Positions 33,470 to 44,792 of a stretch of DNA of 64,000 nt are shown in pieces. The stretch is taken from positions 62,001 to 126,000 of the forward strand of contig NW_025899904.1 of assembly GCF_022539505.1 (NCBI RefSeq), written 5' to 3'. This DNA comes from Lolium rigidum. Lineage: Eukaryota > Streptophyta > Magnoliopsida > Poales > Poaceae. Within the stretch, counting starts at the first letter, position 1. Every line of letters starts with the position of its first letter. The translations under genes and the position numbers were made by a program. The notes under the pieces were generated by a model. The model had not been told where the DNA came from and did no database searches. It saw nothing but the letters and a program-made list of their open reading frames with translations.

Positions 33470-34447
33470 TGATACGTCTCCGACGTATCGATAATTTCTT
33501 ATGTTCCATGCTACATTATTGATGATATCTACATGTTTTATACACATTATATGTCGTATTTATGCATTTTCCGGCACTAACCTATTAACGAGATGCCGAA
33601 GAGCCACTGCTGTTTTCTCGCTGTTTTTGGTTTCAGAAATCCTACAAAGGAAATATTCTCGGAATTGGACGAAATCAACGCCCAGGGTCCTATTTTTGCA
33701 CGAAGCTTCCAGAAGACCGAGGGGGAAAGGAAGTGGGGCCACGAGGCGCCGACACGCTAGGACGGCGCAGCCTGGCCCTTGGCCGCGCCGCCTGGTGTGT
33801 GGGGCCCTCGTGTGGCCCCCCGCGTTGCCCTTCCGCCTACTTAAAGCCTTCGTCGCGAAACCCTCTGTATCGAGAGCCACGATACGGAAAACCTTACTGA
33901 GACGCCGCCGCCGCCAATCCCATCTCGGGGGATTCTTGAGATCACCTCCGGCACCCTGCCGGAGAGGGGATTCATCTCCCGGAGGACTCTTCACCGCCAT
34001 GGTCGCCTCCGGAGTGATGAGTGAGTAGTTCACCCCTGGACTATGGGTCCATAGCGGTAGCTAGATGGTTGTCTTCTCCTCATTGTGCTTCATTGTTGGA
34101 TCTTGTGAGCTGCCTAACATGATCAAGATCATCTATCCGTAATACTATATGTTGTGTTTGTCGGGATCCGATGGATAGAGAATACTATGTTATGTTAATT
34201 ATCAAGTTATTACCTATGTGTTGTTTATGATCTTGCATGCTCTCTGTTATTAGTAGAGGCTCGGCCAAGTTTTTACTCTTAACTCCAAGAGGGAGTATTT
34301 ATGCTCGATAGTGGGTTCATGCCTCCATTAAATCTGGGACAGTGACAGAAAGTTCTAAGGTTGTGGATGTGCTGTTGCCACTAGGGATAAAACATTGATG
34401 CTATGTCTAAGGATGTAGTTATTGATTACATTACGCACCATACTTAA
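33470..34447 (+). repeat. Element G 5' LTR, first part
   Basis: It starts TGATACGTCTCCGACG and runs to the CTTAA duplication (34443-34447) at the H insertion. It has the GC-rich inverted repeat at 33751-33802. Confidence 0.9.
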
Positions 34448-34503
34448 TGACAAGGGATTAACTTATCAATGCCTATGGATTGTAGGCTAGGGTTTAGTTA
34501 GAA

Positions 34504-36576
34504 ACCTCGGCCCACTATTTTGTCTGTTGCGGGAGTCGTCCCTATTATCGCTTCGCTGCTCATTGCTTTTCTGATAATCATCTCTGTTATTTCCTCCTGT
34601 GTTTGCCCGAAATCCTGCCGAAATTTGCCCTGGGGCGTCATAGTTTGGATACTCGCCGAGGAAATCGTCGCCTCGATTGATAATTTCGACCACGGTCCTC
34701 CTCTCGGTGACCTGTGTCGTTTATTGTGAACAGCGTCTTCTCCGTCTGCCCATCTATTTGCTATCTCCATCAACGCTGAATACTCGTTTTTGGATTGGTT
34801 CTTCCCAAGTCCTCAACAAAATCTCCACGCCTAATTCCCGCAACAAACGCATCTATTGCTCTCTCGTCGGATATATTTTCTCGCCGAGTTTTTTATGATG
34901 TTCCACCTTTGGATGTATTTTCTCATTGACTCATCTGGCTTTTGTCGACATGCTCTCAGCTCTTCTAACGACGCAGGTTTTTTGCACGTGGACCTGAAGT
35001 TTTTGATGAATACATCCTCGAAACTTTCCCAGCTGTCGATAGACCCTGGCGGAAGTTTTTTGATCCAAGATCTTGCGGCTCCACTTAAGTGCACCTGAAT
35101 ACTTTGCATGGCTGTTGCTCTAGTTCCTCCAGTTAACTTCACCGTCTCGAGGTAATCAATTAGCCAGTCCTCTGGATCTTGCAGGCCGTCGAACTTTTTG
35201 AAGTGATCAGGCAACTTAAATCCCGACGGGACTCGAGTTTTTCGTACTCTCCTTGTGAAGCACGGCAGGCCGCACATATCCTCGTCGTTAAGCTCCGGGG
35301 ATTGCCGATGATCCCTTCTGCTTTGTCTCGCTCTATCGACCCTTGCTTGTGCTCCTGTGTCTCTTGCTCCGCTTGGTCCTTCGAGAACCGCCGCCGTTGC
35401 CGCCTGCGAGTCGTGGACTATTTTGCCTTGCCGCTCCTTCGGGAGGCGTTGCTACGAACGCTGTCCCCATAGCTCCAACCCCGCTAACGCCATATTGTAT
35501 AATGTTTCCCTTGGATCTCCTGGGGGTGGCCTGGATGCGAGGATGTAAGCTTGTGTCGCCATATACCCAGCTTCTGGTGTCTTAGGGATAATATTTCCTC
35601 TTGTATCTATCGACATAAAGGACATGTCGAGGTTTTGAACCAAGTGCTCTCTTTCTGCTTCGGGTATGTGTTGTAACCTTGATCTTCCTCTCTTCCGAGC
35701 CTCCCTGTGGCTATCACCCGAAACTCTAGATTGTCCACTTAGATCTGCCCTTCTCCTGCTGGATGCAGAAGCTGCCTCCTTTCTCCTGTTCAACTCAGCT
35801 GTCTGTTTTTCTATTTCTCGAGCAGTTCATGCGAGCCTATATTGATAAGCTTGCAGTTCTTGAGTTGTAGCTGTTGTCGTCATTGGCTCCGAACCATCTA
35901 GGGCTTTTGCGGCTCTATCCCAGGCTGCTTGCGGAAGTTGAACTCTGACACGTGGTGTGGGCCCGACATACTTAGTGCCCATACCTCTCCTTAGATCTGA
36001 GGGATCGACAAAAGGATTACCCAAATCGTCGAAAGCCTCTGATGTTTCTTCTTGATTGTCGATAGCATAAATCTGATGATATTTTGTACTCCGATCTATG
36101 TTGGGTTTGGTGACATCATTGTTGAGATTGATGAAGTCCTTGCCCACTGTGATAGATTTGTCGATGAAGTCGTAACTGTCGACATCGCTTGAGCCATCGC
36201 TTATATACGAGTCCGCAGATGACTCAAACGATGTGTTGCTGAAGATTTTGGCGAGTTTCTCTCTTGCTAGGATGCTGACGTAACGTGTTGCCGAAGTTTC
36301 TTCTTCTGACTCAGTTGACGATGCATAGCTTGAAAAATCAGAATCGACCGCCGACGATCCCGACGAAATCAGAATTTCGACACGATACGATCCTTCCTTC
36401 TCGACGCGAAAGTGAAACCTTCCGAACGTCATCTCCAAGGGCTCCGCCAGATACGCATATGCATCCAAACGGGAGGGTGGGTGAGGAACAAAATCAACAA
36501 GACCAGCATCGATCTGTTTACCTCGATCCATAGTGTTGCTTCCGGTTGACGATGTCGAAGATCTTGAACGTGCCAT
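34504..36576 (-). pseudogene. Element H gag
   Basis: It begins at the ATG at 36576 and reads well to about 35827 (VDFVPHPPSRLDAYAYLAEP, then FDDLGNPFVDPSDLRRGMG). It continues in shifted frames: SFMSIDTRGNIIPKTPEAGY (35452-35793), CGLPCFTRRVRKTRVPSGFK with DPEDWLIDYLETVKL (34831-35277), and an Asn/Arg-rich nucleocapsid-like end (34498-34773). It is the same family as the gag of E and lacks several of E's stops (CAG where E has TAG at 27095). At least three frame changes. Confidence 0.75.
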
Positions 36577-36621
36577 CGAGATCAGATCCTTACGCCTCTA
36601 GTTCCCACAGACGGCGCCAAT

Positions 36622-37007
36622 TGACAAGGGATTAACTTATCAATGCCTATGGATTGTAGGCTAGGGTTTAGTTAGAAGTAGAGGGCAAGTAGATCTCGAA
36701 GGTTTCAGCCGAAAAAGTACTCGACGATTATGAAAACTAGGGTTTGCAGACAATGATTCGATGATCTCCTCGTCCCTCGACTCCCCCTTTATATAATAGG
36801 TGGAGCCGAGGGTTTCGTTTTGTACAAGTTACAGAGTCCGGGACGGTTTCTAACTCATCCCGCCAGATTTACAAACAACACTTCCTATTACAATTCTACT
36901 TTCCTTAATATATCTTGGGCTCTCGAACCTTCTTATTCTTCGGGTAGTGGGCCTTCGTTAAACCCCGGGTACTATCTTTGGCAGGCCCATTTGGGATGCC
37001 TATGTCA
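36622..37007 (-). repeat. Element H 5' LTR (386 bp)
   Basis: Same family as 25142-25527 but clearly diverged. TATA TATATAA near 36788-36796, flanked by CCTCGACTCC (36775-36784) and GGAGCCGAGG (36802-36811), an inverted repeat with one mismatch. Confidence 0.88.
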
Positions 37008-37012
37008 CTTAA

Positions 37013-37630
37013 TGCAATTGTCTGTTGTTTTGCAACTTAATACTGGAAGGGGTTCGGATGATAACCTGAAGGTGGACTTTTTAGGCATAGATGCATGCTG
37101 GATAGCGGTCTATGTACTTTGTCGTAATGCCCAATTAAATCTCACTATATTTATCATATCATGTATGTGCATTGTTATGCCCTCTCTATTTGTCAATTGC
37201 CCGACTGTAATTTGTTCACCCAACATGCTTTTATCTTATGGGAGAGACACCTCTAGTGAACTGTGGACCCCGGTCCTATTCTTTACATCGCATACAATCT
37301 ATCGCAATACTTGTTTTACTCGTTTTCTCGCAAACAATCATCTTCCACACAATACGGTTAATCCTTTGTTACAGCAAGCCGGTGAGATTGACAACCTCAC
37401 CGTTTCGTTGGGGCAAAGTACTTTGGTTGTGCTTGTGCAGGTTCCACGTTGGCGCCGGAATCCCCGGTGTTGCGCCGCATTACATTCCGCCACCATCAAC
37501 CTTCAACGTGCTTCTTGGCTCCTCCTGGTTCGATAAACCTTGGTTTCTTTCTCGAGGGAGAACTTGCTATCGTCCGCATCACACCTTCCTCTTGGGGTTC
37601 CCAACGGACGTGTGTCAACTGCACGCATCA
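37013..37630 (+). repeat. Element G 5' LTR, second part
   Basis: It resumes after the CTTAA duplication and ends ACGCATCA. The two parts total 1596 bp, equal to the LTR of L (57870-59465). Confidence 0.88.
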
Positions 37631-37641
37631 AGACTGTTTTC

Positions 37642-37659
37642 TGGCGCCGTTGCCGGGGA
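37642..37659 (+). other. Primer binding site of element G
   Basis: TGGCGCCGTTGCCGGGGA, 11 nt after the LTR end. Confidence 0.85.
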
Positions 37660-37885
37660 GATCAAGACACGCTGCAAGGGGAGTCTCCACAATCCAATCT
37701 CTTTACTTTGTTTTTGTCTTGCTTTATTTTACTTACTACTTTGTTTGCTGCATTATATCAAAACACAAAAAAAATTAGTTGCTAGTTTTACTTTATTTAC
37801 TGTCTTGCACTCTATATCAAAAACACAAAAAAATTAGTTTACTTGCATTTATTTTATCTAGTTTGCTTTATTTACTACTGCTAAA

Positions 37886-39977
37886 ATGGCTACCCCTGAA
37901 AATACTAAGTTGTGTGACATCACAACCACAAATAATAATGATTTCTTATGCACACCTATTGCTCCACCTGCTACTACAGCAGAATTCTTTGAAATTAAAC
38001 CTGCTTTACTCGAATCTTGTCATGAGAGAGCAATTTTCTGGTATTAGTTCTGATGATGCTGCTGCCCATCTTAATAATTTTGTTAAACTATGTGAAATGC
38101 AAAAGTATAAGGATGTAGATGGTGATATTATTAAATTGAAATTGTTTCCTTTCTCATTAAGAGGAAGAGCTAAAGATTGGTTGCTATCTTTGCCTAAGAA
38201 TAGTATTGATTCATGGACTAAATGTAAGGATGCTTTTATTGGTAGATATTATCCTCCCGCTAAAATTATATCTTTGAGAAGTAGCATAATGAATTTCAAG
38301 CAATTAGATAATGAACATGTTGCTCAAGCATGGGAGAGAATGAAATATTTGGTAAAGAATTGCCCAACCCATGGACTGACTACTTGGATGATCATCCAAA
38401 CCTTCTATGCAGGACTAAATTTTTCTTCGCGGAATTTATTGGATTCAGCTGCTGGAGGTACCTTTATGTCCATCACTTTGGGGGCGGCTACAAAGTTTCT
38501 TGATGATATGATGATAAATTACTCTGAATGGCACACGGAAAGAGCTCCACAAGGTAAGAAGGTAAATTCTGTTGAAGAAACCTCCTCCTTGAGTGATAAG
38601 ATTGATGTGATTATGTCTATGCTTGTGAATGGTAGATCTAATGTTGATCCAAATAATGTTCCTTTAGCTTCATTGGTTGCTCAAGAAGAAAATGTTGATG
38701 TGAATTTCATTAAAAACAATAATTTCAACAACAATGCTTATAGGAACAATTCCGGTAATAACTATAGGCCATATCCTTCGCTAATGGTAATGGTTATGGT
38801 AATTCTTATGGGAATTCTTACAACAATAATAGGAGTGTACCCCCTGGTCTTGAAGCCATGCTTAAAGAATTTATTAGTACACAAACTCGCTTTTAACAAA
38901 TCTGTTGAGGAAAAGCTTGATAAAATTGATATTCTTGCTTCTAGAGTTGATAGACTTGCCTCTGATGTTGATCTTTTAAAATTGAAAGTTATGCCTAATA
39001 CGGATATTGATAATAAGATTACTACTACAGAAAATGCCATCCAAGTTAGAATTAATGAGAATATAAGATTAATGGCTGAATTGCGTGCTAGGTGGGATAG
39101 AGAAGAAAATGAAAAACTGGCTAAAGAGAATAATGTAGCTAAAGTTTGGACTACTACCACCACAAGTAATGTTGATTCCTCACATGTTGCTGCACCTCCT
39201 ACTATCAATGGTAAAATAATTGGTGTTGGCAATGTTTCTGCTCCTAGTGCAAAGCGTACAAAACTGCCTGACATTGCTAAAACTGCTGAAATTTTTTCCA
39301 ACCTTGGGGACAATGATCCCATTGTTGTAGCTCATAATGATTTAAATTTTGATGATTGTCACATCTCTGAAGTTATAAAGTTCTTACAAAAACTTGCTAA
39401 GAGTCCTAATGCTAGTGCTATAAATTTGGCCTTTACAAAACATATTACAAATGCTCTCATAAAAGCTAGAGAAGAGAAACTAAAACTTGAAACCTCTATT
39501 CCTAGGAAGTTAGAAGATGGTTGGGAGCCCATCATTAAAATGAGGGTCAATGATTTTGATTGTAATGCTTTATGTGATCTTGGTGCAAGTATTTCTGTTA
39601 TGCCTAAGAAAGTCTATGATATGCTTAACTTGCCACCATTGAAAAATTGTTATTTGGAAGTTAATCTCGCTGATAATGCTAAAAAGAAACCTTTGGGGAG
39701 AGTTGATAATGTTCATATTATGGTTAACAATAACCTTGTCCCCGTTGATTTTGTTGTCTTGGATATTGAATGCAATGCATCTTGCCCCATTATATTGGGA
39801 AGACCTTTTCTTCGAACCGTTGGTGCTACTATTGATATGAAGGAAGGTAATATTAAATATCAATTTCCTCTCAAGAAAGGTATGGAACACTTCCCTAGAA
39901 AAAAAATGAAGTTACCTTTTGATTCTATTATTAGAACAAATTACGATGTTGATGATTCGTCTCTTGATGTTACTTGA
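37886..39977 (+). CDS. Element G gag-protease
   Basis: The start is the ATG at 37886 (AAAATGGCTACCCC), after a leader with two A-rich repeats. The first ~42 codons are one frame behind the rest; the shift is at 38009-38012 (CTCG). Gag core: LFPFSLRGRAKDWLLSLP, FIGRYYPPAKIISLRSSIMN, HVAQAWERMKYLVKNCPTHG (about 38090-38480). An Asn-rich linker is out of frame between about 38775 and 38889; the second edge is again CTCG (38886-38889). A coiled-coil part follows (SVEEKLDKIDILASRVDRL). Protease: CDLGASISVMPKKVYDM and ILGRPFLRTVGATIDM (39560-39840). It ends at a stop, with no RT behind it. It would build particles for its own RNA but needs a pol donor. Confidence 0.8.
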
Positions 39978-42551
39978 TATACACTTTCTGCGCCTAGCTG
40001 AAAGGCGTTAAAGAAAAGCGCTTATGGGAGACAACCCATGTTTTTACTACAGTACTTTGTTTTATATTTGAGTCTTGGAAGTTGTTTACTACTGTAGCAA
40101 CCTCTCCTTATCTTAGTTTTATGTTTTGTTGTGCCAAGTAAAGTCGTTGATAGTAAGGTTCATACTAGATTTGGATTACTGCGCAGAAACAGATTTCTTT
40201 GCTGTCACGAATTTCAACCTGCCTCCCTGTAGGTAGCTCATAAAATTAAGCCAATTTACGTGCGTGATCCTCAGATATGTACGCAACTTTCATTCAATTT
40301 GGGCATTTTCATTTGAGCAAGTCTGGTGCCTCGATAAAATCCATATTTACGGACTGTTCTGTTTTGACAGATTCTGCCTTTTATTTCGCATTGCCTCTTT
40401 TGCTATGTTGGATGAATTTCTTTGATCCATTAATGTCCAATAGCTTTATGCAATGTCCAGAAGTGTTAAGAATGATTGTGTCACCTCTGAACATGTTAAT
40501 TTTTATTGTCCACTAACCCTCTAATGAGTTGTTTCGAGTTTGGTGTGGAGGAAGTTTTCAAGGATCAAGAGAGGAGAATGATGCAATATGATCAAGGAGA
40601 GTAAAAGCTCTAAGCTTGGGGATGCCCCGGTGGTTCACCCCTGCATATTTTAAGAAGACTCAAGCGTCTAAGCTTGGGGATGCCCAAGGCATCCCCTTCT
40701 TCATCGACAACATTATCAGGTTCCTCCCCTGAAACTATATTTTTATTCCGTCACATCTTATGTGCTTTACTTGGAGCGTCGGTTTGTTTTTGTTTTTGTT
40801 TTTGTTTGAATAAAATGGATCCTAGCATTCATTGTGTGGGAGAGAGACACGCTCCGCTGTTGCATATGGACAAATATGTCCTTAGGCTTTACTCATAGTA
40901 TTCAAGGCGAAGGTTGAATCTTCTTCGTTAAATTGTTATATGGTTGGAATCGGGAAATGCTACATGTAGTAATTCTAAAATGGCTTGGATAATTTGATAC
41001 TTGGCAATTGTTGTGCTCATGTTTAAGCTCTTGCATCATATACTTTGCACCCATTAATGAAGAAATACAAAGAGCTTGCTAAAATTTGGTTTGCATATTT
41101 GGTCTCTCTAAAGTCTAGATAATTTCTAGTATTGAGTTTTGAACAACAAGGAAGACGGTGTAGAGTCTTATAATGTTTACAATATGTCTTTTATGTGAGT
41201 TTTGCTGCACCGTTCATCCTTGTGTTTGTTTCAAATAAACCTTGCTAGCCTAAACCTTGTATCGAGAGGGAATACTTTTCATGCATCCAAAATCCTTGAG
41301 CCAACCACTATGCCAATTGTGTCCACCATACCTACCTACTACATGGTATTTCTACGCCATTCCAAAGTAAATTGCTTGAGTGCTACCTTTAAATTTCCAT
41401 CATTCGCCTTTACAATATATAGCTCATGGGACAAAATAGCCTAAAAACTATTGTGGTATTGAATATGTACTTATGCACTTTATCTCTTATTAAGTTGCTT
41501 GTTGTGCGATAATCATGTTCCTGGGGACGCCATCAACTCTTTGTTGAATATCATGTGAGTTGCTATGCATGTCCGTCTTGTCTGAAGTAAGAGAGATCTA
41601 CCACCTTAATGGTTGGAGCATGCATATTGTTAGAGAAGAACATTGGGCCGCTAACTAAAGCCATGAACCATGGTGGAAGTTTCAGTTTTGGACATATATC
41701 CTCAATCTCATATGAGAACACTAATTGTTGCCACATGCTTATGCATTAAAGAGGAGTCAATTATCTGTTGTCCATGTTGTCCCGGTATGGATGTCTAAGT
41801 TGAGAATAATCAAAAGCGAGAAATCCAAAATGCGAGCTTTCTCCTTAGACCTTTGTACAGGCGGCATGGAGGTACCCCTTTGTGACACTTGGTTAAAACA
41901 TGTGTATTGCGATGATCCGGTAGTCCAAGCTAATTAGGACAAGGTGCGGGCACTATTAGTATACTATGCATGAGGCTTGCAACTTGTAAGATATAATTTA
42001 CATAACTCATATGCTTTATTACTACCGTTGACAAAATTGTTTCATGTTTTCAAAATAAAAGATCTAGCACAAATATAGCAATCGATGCTTTCCTCTTTGA
42101 AGGACCTTTCTTTTACTTTTAATGTTGAGTCAGTTCACCTATTTCTCTCCACCTCAAGAAGCAAACACTTGTGTGAACTGTGCATTGATTCCTACATACT
42201 TGCATATTGCACTTGTTATATTACCTTACATTGACACTATCCATGAGATATACATGTTACAAGTTGAAAGCAACCGCTGAAACTTAATCTTCCTTTGTGT
42301 TGCTTCAATACCTTTACTTTGATTTATTGCTTTATGAGTTAACTCTTATGCAAGACTTATTGATGCTTGTCTTGAAGTGCTATTCATGAAAAGTCTTTGC
42401 TTTATGATTCATTTGTTTACTCATGTCATTACCATTGTTTTGATCGCTGCATTCATTACATATGCTTACAATAGTATGATCAAGGTTATGATGGCATGTC
42501 ACTCCAGAAATTATCTTTGTTATCGTTTACCTGCTCGGGACGAGCAGAACT
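39978..42551 (+). other. Element G 3' UTR
   Basis: No reliable coding. It holds TAAGCTTGGGGATGCC copies (about 40612 and 40670), the hairpin 40676-40696, and the block shared with C (about 41225-41440). Short ORFs seen here recur in B and L, but the DNA itself is nearly identical. Confidence 0.7.
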
Positions 42552-42565
42552 AAGCTTGGGGATGC
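42552..42565 (+). other. Polypurine tract of element G
   Basis: AAGCTTGGGGATGC directly precedes the 3' LTR. Confidence 0.75.
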
Positions 42566-44167
42566 TGATACGTCTTCGACGTATCGATAATTTCTTATGT
42601 TCCATACTACATTATTGATGATATCTACATGTTTTATACACATTATATGTCGTATTTATGCATTTTCCGGCACTAACCTATTAACGAGATGCCGAAGAGC
42701 CACTGTCTTGTTTTCTGCTGTTTTTGGTTTCAGAAATCCTACAAAGGAAATATTCTCGGAATTGGACGAAATCAACGCCCAGGGTCCTATTTTTGCACGA
42801 AGCTTCCAGAAGACCGAGGGGGAAAGGAAGTGGGGCCACGAGGCGCCGACACGCTAGGGCGGCGCGGCCTGGCCCTTGGCCGCGCCGGCCTGGTGTGTGG
42901 GGCCCTCGTGTGGCCCCCCGCGTTGCCCTTCCGCCTACTTAAAGCCTTCGTCGCGAAACCCTCTGTACCGAGAGCCACGATACGGAAAACCTTACTGAGA
43001 CGCCGCCGCCGCCAATCCCATCTCGGGGGATTCTGGAGATCACCTCCGGCACCCTGCCGGAGAGGGGATTCATCTCCCGGAGGACTCTTCACCGCCATGG
43101 TCGCCTCCGGAGTGATGAGTGAGTAGTTCACCCCGGGAATATGGGTCCATAGCGGTAGCTAGATGGTTGTCTTCTCCTCATTGTGCTTCATTGTTGGATC
43201 TTGTGAGCTGCCTAACATGATCAAGATCATCTATCCGTAATACTATATGTTGTGTTTGTCGGGATCCGATGGATAGAGAATACTATGTTATGTTAATTAT
43301 CAAGTTATTACCTATGTGTTGTTTATGATCTTGCATGCTCTCCGTTATTAGTAGAGGCTCGGCCAAGTTTTTACTCTTAACTCCAAGAGGGAGTATTTAT
43401 GCTCGATAGTGGGTTCATGCCTCCATTAAATCTGGGACGAGTGACGGAAAATTCTAAGGTTGTGGATGTGCTTGTTGCCACTAGGGATAAAATATTGATG
43501 CTATGTCTAAGGATGTAGTTATTGATTACATTACGCACCATACTTAATGCAATTGTCTCGTTGTTTTGCAACTTAATACCGGAAGGGGTTCGGATGATAA
43601 CCTCGAAGGTGGACTTTTTAGGCATAGATGCATGCTCGGATAGCGGTCTATGTACTTTGTCGTAATGCCCAATTAAATCTCACTATATTTATCATATCAT
43701 GTATGTGTATTGTTATGCCCTCTCTATTTGTCAATTGCCCGACTGTAATTTGTTCACCCAACATGCTTTTATCTTATGGGAGAGACACCTCTAGTGAACT
43801 CGTGGACCCCGGTCCTATTCTTTACATCGCATACAATCTCATCGCAATACTTGTTTTATCGTTTTCTCGCAAACAATCATCTTCCACACAATACGGTTAA
43901 TCCTTTGTTACAGCAAGCCGGTGAGATTGACAACCTCACTGTTTCGTTGGGGCAAAGTACTTTGGTTGTGCTGTGCAGGTTCCACGTTGGCGTCGGAATC
44001 CCTGGTGTTGCACCGCATTACATTCCGCCACCATCAACCTTCAACGTGCTTCTTGGCTCCTCCTGGTTCGATAAACCTTGGTTTCTTTCTGAGGGAAAAC
44101 TTGCTACTGTCTGCATCACACCTTCCTCTTGGGGTTCGCAACGGACGTGTGTCAACTGCACGCATCA
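42566..44167 (+). repeat. Element G 3' LTR (1602 bp)
   Basis: It starts TGATACGTCTTCGACG and ends ACGCATCA. Many of its differences from the 5' LTR are CTG to CTCG changes (43557, 43602, 43634, 43799). GC-rich inverted repeat at 42848-42900. Confidence 0.9.
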
Positions 44168-44346
44168 GTGATCCGGTTCTTCGGCTCAAGCAAGAAAGCC
44201 ACGAAAAATTTGAGTCTCCATGGGTGGGGCCATACATAGTCACTGAAGTAATTCCAGAAGGAGCATACAGATTGAAGGACAAGAAGACGGGGAAGGACGA
44301 ACCAAACCCATGGAACGTGGCGCAGATCCGATGTTTCTACGCTTAG
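44168..44346 (+). pseudogene. Element E integrase C-terminal end
   Basis: It continues E after the GTGAT duplication. WVGPYIVTEVIPEGAYRL and a final VAQIRCFYA are the GPY/F-like C-terminal part of a gypsy integrase. It ends in TAG at 44346. Confidence 0.75.
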
Positions 44347-44792
44347 AGATCAATATAGTATCAACTATGTAAGCAGACATTGTACTGAAGACCTCGCAAG
44401 TTTTCAGACGCACTCTTTTCCTTTCAGGGCACCGAGTGGGACTGGAAGGTTTTTAATGAGGCGGGTTTGCGCTGCTGCAATATAATAAAAATAGTGATGG
44501 CATATATTTTTCTCGCAAGGCTCGGGGGCTCGTACCCGAAGAACTCACAAAAAATACTCGACTCTCCAAATGTAGCTCAAAATTATTATCCTTGGTTCCA
44601 CAAAAAACCTCGCGGACAACAAACATAGAAACACCAACGAGGACACTCGGGGGCTCGAGAAGAAAAAGATAACAAATTTTGCCTTGACTTTACATGAGTC
44701 TCGCAATAATAAGTTACAATCTACATTACTTACAAGATATATGCAACTCTGCAGCTCAGTTCAAAGGTGTCAATAAAAGGAAAAAATAGTTC
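44347..44792 (+). other. Spacer between E pol and antisense gene
   Basis: AT-rich, with repeated GGGGGCTCG (44524 and 44648). No coding is supported; it probably holds the 3' ends of both the pol RNA and the antisense gene. Confidence 0.5.

Larger units (their letters stand above)
34448..37007 (-). mobile_element. Element H: deleted Tat-lineage element (E family)
   Basis: A reverse-oriented element bounded by the CTTAA duplication (34443-34447 and 37008-37012). The right side is a full 386-bp LTR (36622-37007) with PBS (36602-36619). The left side keeps only the last ~56 bp of the other LTR (34448-34503), joined directly to the 3' part of gag. All of pol and most of the 3' LTR are deleted. 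The intact target duplication shows that it inserted normally and was deleted later. Confidence 0.88.
33470..44167 (+). mobile_element. Element G: gag-protease LTR element (non-autonomous, Athila-like)
   Basis: Both LTRs are present and flanked by a perfect GTGAT duplication (33465-33469 and 44168-44172). The 5' LTR is split by element H. The interior has the PBS, leader, a gag-protease gene and a 2.6 kb 3' UTR; there is no RT or integrase. It lies in the integrase C-terminal region of E. Confidence 0.92.

Noticed and set aside
33501..34028. Arg/Pro-rich ORFs in the LTRs of F, G, L and B
   Set aside because: They cover promoter and hairpin sequence of LTRs, have no conserved end and are explained by high GC content.
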